Assembly (NCBI RefSeq): GCF_001043175.1
Contig: NZ_CP011494.1
Coordinates: forward strand, 3,038,001-3,102,000
Direction of reading: 5' to 3'
DNA length: 64,000 nt
Source of the DNA: Marinobacter psychrophilus
GTDB taxonomy: Bacteria > Pseudomonadota > Gammaproteobacteria > Pseudomonadales > Oleiphilaceae
Under the pieces are notes generated by a model. That model was not told the origin of the DNA. It saw only the letters and a program-made list of their open reading frames with translations, and ran no database searches. This document shows positions 63,053 through 64,000 of the stretch, in pieces; position 1 is the first letter of the stretch; every line of letters starts with the position of its first letter. Both the position numbers and the translations under genes were made by a program.

Positions 63053-63918
63053 ACTTTCACCAGCGCTTTGGAACCGAACAGACCGTTGGGGCGTATCGCC
63101 AAGGCAACGATTACAAGGCTGAAAGTCAGGAGCTGAGAGAGCGTGGAGCCCAGGTAGACAATAATCAACGCTTCCGCAAGACCGAACAGAAGGCCAGCGA
63201 ACACCACGCCCTTGAGACTGTTTATGCCGCCGAGGATCGCTACGGCGAAGGCCTTGAGACCGAACAGCATGCCCATTTCCGAATGTACGCTCACAAGGGG
63301 CGCGATCAGAAGTCCGGCGATGCCGGCAAACACGGTTGAGACAGCAAAGGAAATTGCCACCACACGGGTTACGTGGATGCCCATCATCCGCGCCGCCGTA
63401 GGGTTCTGGACCGTGGCACCCAGAACCTTGCCCAAGCGGGTGTATCGCCGAACCAGCACCAGCACCAGCACGATTGCCGCCACCACGGCGGGAATGATCA
63501 GCTGCATCAGGCCGATACCCGTGCCAAACAGTTCCAGGCGATGGTCGACACCTTCCAGTAGGAACCGGCGGGGCTCATTGCCAAAGGTGAACATCACCAG
63601 GTTGTCTACCAACAGGCCCCCGGCCACCGTGGCCAGCAGCCAGGCTTCCGAGCCCCGGCTGTGGAACGGGCGCACCAGGAAGCGCTCGATCGCCAGGCCA
63701 TAGAGCGCGCAAACGACCAGGGTCAGAAACGCGGCCACCAACCAGGGCAAGCCCAGGGTGATACAAAAAGTGTAGCCCAGCACGGCACCTACCATCATCG
63801 CGCTACCCTGAGCGAAATTGACCGTCTGGGAAACAATGAAGGTTATGTGAAACCCCAGTGCCAGCAGAGCATACATGCTGCCCATGCCCAGCCCACTGAT
63901 GATACTGGCGGTGATCAT
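63049..63918 (-). CDS. livH: Branched-chain-type ABC transporter permease LivH-like
   Basis: This 289-residue LivH-family permease has about eight membrane segments: GLGMGSMYALLALGFHITFIVSQTVNFAQGSAMMVGAVLGY near the start, and LLIAPLVSVHSEMGMLFGLKAFAVAILGGINSLKGVVFAGLLFGLAEALI later. It overlaps the fusion gene by 4 bases and would pair with the LivM part of the fusion. GGAGGACACC precedes the ATG. Its own start overlaps the stop codon of an upstream frame. Confidence 0.93.
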   Translation of the reverse strand: MITASIISGLGMGSMYALLALGFHITFIVSQTVNFAQGSAMMVGAVLGYTFCITLGLPWLVAAFLTLVVCALYGLAIERFLVRPFHSRGSEAWLLATVAGGLLVDNLVMFTFGNEPRRFLLEGVDHRLELFGTGIGLMQLIIPAVVAAIVLVLVLVRRYTRLGKVLGATVQNPTAARMMGIHVTRVVAISFAVSTVFAGIAGLLIAPLVSVHSEMGMLFGLKAFAVAILGGINSLKGVVFAGLLFGLAEALIIVYLGSTLSQLLTFSLVIVALAIRPNGLFGSKALVKV

Positions 63919-64000
63919 GACGTGGTGTCCTCCTGCCGCCCGGACCCGAGATCCGACCGGCTGTTACCGAATGCCTGCATGCGAGGTTCGAAGAGCCGTG
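63915..64000 (-). CDS. 3' end of an upstream gene (partial)
   Basis: Upstream of livH on the minus strand a frame ends with RLFEPRMQAFGNSRSDLGSG and then RQEDTTS, with a stop codon overlapping the livH start (ATGA). The overlap is typical of operons. The 27 residues are too few to assign a family; in this genomic setting a binding protein, regulator or catabolic enzyme would fit. Confidence 0.45.
   Translation of the reverse strand, partial: RLFEPRMQAFGNSRSDLGSGRQEDTTS

Overview
The window looks like a chromosomal segment of a marine, probably halophilic gammaproteobacterium. A Marinobacter-like organism is my inference. It rests on the gene repertoire (seven-gene Mrp Na+/H+ antiporter, TRAP-TAXI transporter with a UspA partner, SbtA-type bicarbonate carrier, RadD, MtgA, type IV minor pilins, phasin) and on moderate GC with short intergenic gaps. 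No rRNA, tRNA, CRISPR array or complete insertion sequence was seen.

Layout. (1) 1-6.9 kb: the 3' part of a cytosine-deaminase-like gene, mtgA, a FrnE-like DsbA protein, then putA (trifunctional-type N-terminal DNA-binding domain absent) divergent from an Lrp/AsnC regulator. (2) 7.0-12.8 kb: complete mrpABCDEFG operon. (3) 13-17.7 kb: polar amino-acid ABC operon with a clear terminator, and a glycerate kinase. (4) 17.7-20.9 kb: an accessory patch with a PEP-CTERM/fibro-slime secreted protein, a secreted protein made of three identical 33-residue repeats, an intact LysR gene, and a decayed second copy of the promoter-LysR locus. (5) 21-31.8 kb: UspA + TRAP-TAXI transporter, a 662-aa orphan in which I can place a papain-type Gln/Cys/His/Asn constellation, a PQQ-type sugar dehydrogenase lipoprotein, a phasin, SbtA, YgjV and YqeY. 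(6) 31.9-36.2 kb: PPK2, Na/Pi cotransporter and GGDEF protein. (7) 36.7-45.4 kb: two nearly identical cytochrome b561 genes around a solute-binding protein, a DUF6635-like protein, RNase Z, a crotonase and radD. (8) 45.4-49.3 kb: thioesterase with a frameshifted 5' end, an atypical SDR, a cobalamin-binding protein, and an ArsR-quinone reductase pair. (9) 49.3-54.5 kb: a minor-pilin operon fimT-pilV-pilW-pilX-[beta-helical repeat protein]-pilE that lacks pilY1 and has an IS66 remnant at its head. (10) 54.6-64 kb: a second amino-acid ABC operon headed by its GntR regulator, a decayed gamma-glutamyltransferase, a cytosine-deaminase-fold amidohydrolase with altered active-site residues, and a branched-chain-type ABC transporter in which LivM, LivG and LivF are one polypeptide.

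The functional theme is uptake and catabolism of small nitrogenous organics (proline, polar amino acids, nucleobase-like rings, TRAP substrates) coupled to sodium/proton homeostasis and phosphate/polyphosphate handling. Many start sites were moved inward from the longest reading frame where a Shine-Dalgarno sequence or family length argued for it; each case is stated. Homology statements come from recognition of motifs and family organisation by eye; no database search was run.
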